Positions 6,399 to 8,318 of a stretch of 8,318 nucleotides of DNA are shown here, piece after piece. A model generated the notes under the pieces. That model was not told the origin of the DNA. It saw only the letters and a program-made list of their open reading frames with translations, and searched no databases. Where the stretch lies: positions 1 through 8,318 of the forward strand of contig CAZAGT010000224.1 of the NCBI GenBank assembly GCA_964484515.1, written 5' to 3'. Both the position numbers and the translations under genes were made by a program. This stretch comes from CAZAGT01 sp964484515 (GTDB lineage: Bacteria; Desulfobacterota; DSM-4660; Desulfatiglandales; HGW-15). Numbering within the stretch: position 1 is the stretch's first letter; each line of letters opens with the position of its first letter.

Positions 6399-7178
6399 TC
6401 AGATCGTGATATGCCCCTCCAGGTACTTGACGGCCTTGCCCGCAATCACAACCCGATCCCCTCGATCCTCGCAGTACAACGTGCCGCCCCGTTTGGAAAG
6501 CTGTTGCGCCCGTAAGCGGGATTTGCCGAGCCGGTTAGCCCAGTAGGGGGTCAAGGCGCAGTGAGCTGATCCGGTCACGGGGTCCTCATCGATCCCCAGT
6601 TTGGGAGCAAAGAACCGGGAGACGAAATCCACCTGATTTCCTTTGGCCGTCACGATGATCCCCCGGAGCCCCAGATCTCTGAGTCGCATGAAGTCCGGCT
6701 GGGTCGCCGCCACATCCTCTTGCTTGGGAAGGACCACGAAATAGTCTTCAGAGGCCAGGACCTCCATCGGGGCCGTCCCAAGCGCCTCTGGAATCGCCGG
6801 GGGCATGTCGCAGGGCTTCGGGGGTTGGGCCGGGAAGTCCATGGCGAGCGTATCGCCTTTTCGATTCACGCTTAGTGTTCCGCTTCGTGAGCGAAATGTG
6901 ACTCGATCAAGAGAAGGTTCGAGCTCATGGAGAATGAGATAAGCCGTCCCCAGCGTGGCATGCCCGCAGAGGTCGACTTCCGCCACGGGCGTGAACCACC
7001 GGATGTGGTATCCTTCGTCCTCGGGCACGAAAAAGGCCGTTTCCGATAGATTGTTTTCCTGGGCCACGGCCTGGAGCACGGCATCGTCTAACCATTCCTG
7101 CAGGGGGCACACTGCGGCCGGATTTCCGGTGAAGACGCGATCGGCGAAGGCATCTATCTGATAGATTGGTATCTTCAT
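6399..7178 (-). CDS. PhzF-family isomerase/epimerase-like protein
   Basis: This 259-residue protein has the PhzF fold, two diaminopimelate-epimerase-like halves. Family motifs are clear: FTGNPAAVC (16-24), NNLSETAFF (42-50) with E46 equivalent to the catalytic glutamate of PhzF, FTPVAEVDLCGHATLG (62-77), and DEDPVTGSAHCAL (197-209) in the second half. The protein is complete and the active-site glutamate is present, so an enzyme is likely. Most PhzF homologues outside phenazine clusters have unknown substrates, and no phenazine genes are seen here, so phenazine synthesis should not be inferred. Translation starts at ATG 7178, seven bases after the stop of the upstream hydrolase gene. The Shine-Dalgarno GAGG overlaps that stop codon (GTGAGG), so the two genes are almost certainly co-transcribed and perhaps translationally coupled. 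It is probably cytoplasmic, with no signal peptide. Confidence 0.93.
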   Translation of the reverse strand: MKIPIYQIDAFADRVFTGNPAAVCPLQEWLDDAVLQAVAQENNLSETAFFVPEDEGYHIRWFTPVAEVDLCGHATLGTAYLILHELEPSLDRVTFRSRSGTLSVNRKGDTLAMDFPAQPPKPCDMPPAIPEALGTAPMEVLASEDYFVVLPKQEDVAATQPDFMRLRDLGLRGIIVTAKGNQVDFVSRFFAPKLGIDEDPVTGSAHCALTPYWANRLGKSRLRAQQLSKRGGTLYCEDRGDRVVIAGKAVKYLEGHITI

Positions 7179-7185
7179 TGGATCC

Positions 7186-8133
7186 TCACGTACCGAAGAC
7201 CGAGCGCAGGACCGCCGTGGTCTCTGTCATGGCTTCTTTGGCACAGTCCACCACCGCGGGGAAACTAAAAAAGGGGTGAATCATCCCCTCATAACAGGTG
7301 TACGTCACCGGTACCCCCGCTTCAACGAGACGCTCCGCATAGGCCTTAGACTCGTCGGTCAACACGTCAAACTCTGCCGTAATCACAAGGGCCGGTGGCA
7401 GGCCCTTTAGGTCCTTGGCCAGCAACGGCGACGCATAAGGGTTCTCCGCGTCCTCTTTACCCCCGATGTAGTGATCACGGTAGTAAGCCATGCTTGCCTT
7501 CGTGAGGATATAGCGTTCGCCGTGTTCGCTGAACGATTTGGTGTCAAAAGATGACAGGTTTGTCGTCGGGTAGATGAGCAGCTGATAGATGAGGGCCGGA
7601 CCGCCCTTATCCCTGGCCATCAGGCTGACCACGGCCGCCAGATTGCCTCCGGCGCTGTCTCCGCCTACGGAAATCCGGGCCGGATCGCCGTCTAGTCGGT
7701 CGGTGTTGGCCGCCACCCATCGGGTGGCGGAATACGCGTCTTCGGCCGCCGCCGGAAACTTGTGTTCCGGTGCCAAGCGGTAGTCTACACTGACGACGAC
7801 GCAACCCGCCCCATTGGCAAGGGATCGGCAGATGCTGTCGTGGGTGTCAAGGTTGCCTATCACCCAGCCGCCGCCATGGAAAAAAACGAGAATAGGGAAT
7901 GGTCCCTCACCTTTGGGCGTATAGACACGGATGGGAATCTCCCCTGCGGGTCCCGGAATCCTGAGGTTTTCAACGTTTGCGACAGCCTCCGGAGGCCCCC
8001 CCAGTTTGATGAATACAGGATGCCTTAGTTCTCGTGCCTGCTCCGGTGTGAGTGTAGTAATAGGCGGCGAACCCTGCTTCTCTATGTCTTTCAACAGCGC
8101 CACGATTTGTGGATCAAGCTCTCCCTTTGTCAT
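7186..8133 (-). CDS. Alpha/beta hydrolase, hormone-sensitive-lipase-type esterase (family IV)
   Basis: A 315-residue carboxylesterase of the bacterial hormone-sensitive-lipase (HSL) family, which hydrolyses short- to medium-chain acyl esters. The oxyanion-hole motif HGGGW is at 86-90, the nucleophile elbow GDSAGG at 158-163 gives S160, the acid is D256 in EFDVLTDE, and the histidine is H286 in GMIHPFF. YRLAPEHKFPAA (118-129) is also characteristic. The triad is complete, and the N-terminal ~55 residues form the usual helical cap. No signal peptide is seen, so it is probably cytoplasmic. The start is well set: GAGGAGG lies six bases before ATG 8133. It is first in a two-gene operon with the PhzF-family gene, which suggests the two act on one small molecule, though the substrate is unknown. 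Upstream, short direct repeats (8166-8177 and 8192-8207) may be regulatory, but no convincing promoter was found. Confidence 0.95.
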   Translation of the reverse strand: MTKGELDPQIVALLKDIEKQGSPPITTLTPEQARELRHPVFIKLGGPPEAVANVENLRIPGPAGEIPIRVYTPKGEGPFPILVFFHGGGWVIGNLDTHDSICRSLANGAGCVVVSVDYRLAPEHKFPAAAEDAYSATRWVAANTDRLDGDPARISVGGDSAGGNLAAVVSLMARDKGGPALIYQLLIYPTTNLSSFDTKSFSEHGERYILTKASMAYYRDHYIGGKEDAENPYASPLLAKDLKGLPPALVITAEFDVLTDESKAYAERLVEAGVPVTYTCYEGMIHPFFSFPAVVDCAKEAMTETTAVLRSVFGT

Positions 8134-8318
8134 TCCCGTCCTCCTCTCGTATATGATCGTTTCGGCTTGACCTTGACTCTCCTAAGCTCGTATGAAACTC
8201 CATGAAATGAGGTCTTTGATACCTTAACGCCCGGTCATGGGGGTCTCTTTTCAAAAACGAGGAATTGAGTGCGTTGTCTCGGCATAAGGCGCTACCCGAG
8301 GCGGCCGGAGGGCCACCG

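Noticed and set aside
5656..6546. Rightward open frames opposite hbd and the PhzF gene (5656-6015 and 6121-6546)
   Set aside because: Composition mirrors the real genes on the other strand, and no family resemblance was seen.
6399..7178. Phenazine biosynthesis locus
   Set aside because: Only the PhzF fold is present. No other phenazine genes occur in the window, and PhzF homologues are widespread in non-producers.
5406..8133. Polyhydroxybutyrate breakdown cluster (esterase plus hydroxybutyryl-CoA dehydrogenase)
   Set aside because: The esterase is an HSL-type enzyme without depolymerase features, and Hbd of this type handles the (S)-CoA ester, not the (R)-polymer unit. hbd also seems to have its own promoter.
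1..8318. CRISPR arrays, tRNA/rRNA genes, insertion sequences, phage or toxin-antitoxin genes
   Set aside because: Searched by eye on both strands. No regularly spaced repeats, cloverleaf, transposase motif or small toxin pair was found.

Overview
This window reads as ordinary chromosomal DNA of a mid-GC Gram-negative bacterium. The Gram-negative call rests on kdsD, which makes the precursor of Kdo, a lipopolysaccharide sugar. The zinc-ribbon threonine synthase, the stand-alone (S)-3-hydroxybutyryl-CoA dehydrogenase and the small CheY-like receiver would suit an anaerobic Desulfobacterota-type (delta-proteobacterial) organism, but that placement is inference. I see no transposase, integrase, phage gene, CRISPR array, tRNA or rRNA.

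Layout, left to right. Bases 1-117 hold no gene I can support. At 133-510 (+) is a small FKBP/SlyD-like protein with a Cys/His-rich tail. It converges on a leftward pair: kdsD (1454-2473, -), followed by a dihydrodipicolinate-synthase-like protein (514-1509, -) that overlaps the 3' end of kdsD by 56 bases in another frame. The 224-base gap at 2474-2697 carries the divergent control regions of kdsD and thrC. thrC (2698-4230, +) is followed 49 bases later by rlmH (4280-4753, +), probably as one transcript. A leftward single-domain response regulator (4798-5166, -) converges on rlmH. The 239-base gap at 5167-5405 has an AT-rich part upstream of the regulator and a GC-rich double hairpin just past the stop of the next gene. 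The right end is leftward: an alpha/beta hydrolase of the hormone-sensitive-lipase type (7186-8133, -), a PhzF-family protein 7 bases later (6399-7178, -), and hbd (5406-6257, -), which appears to have its own extended -10 promoter. Bases 8134-8318 are upstream sequence with short direct repeats and no recognised gene.

How the genes work together. kdsD and the aldolase-fold gene are the most tightly linked pair and probably form a functional unit, although the second protein lacks the lysine that defines its family's chemistry. thrC and rlmH are housekeeping genes that happen to be co-transcribed. The hydrolase and PhzF genes form a compact two-gene operon of unknown substrate, and hbd works in four-carbon acyl-CoA metabolism. 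I found no defence, mobile or large novel system. The best leads are the Schiff-base-less aldolase homologue, its overprinted start inside kdsD, and the minimal FKBP-like protein with a CGNECCGH tail.
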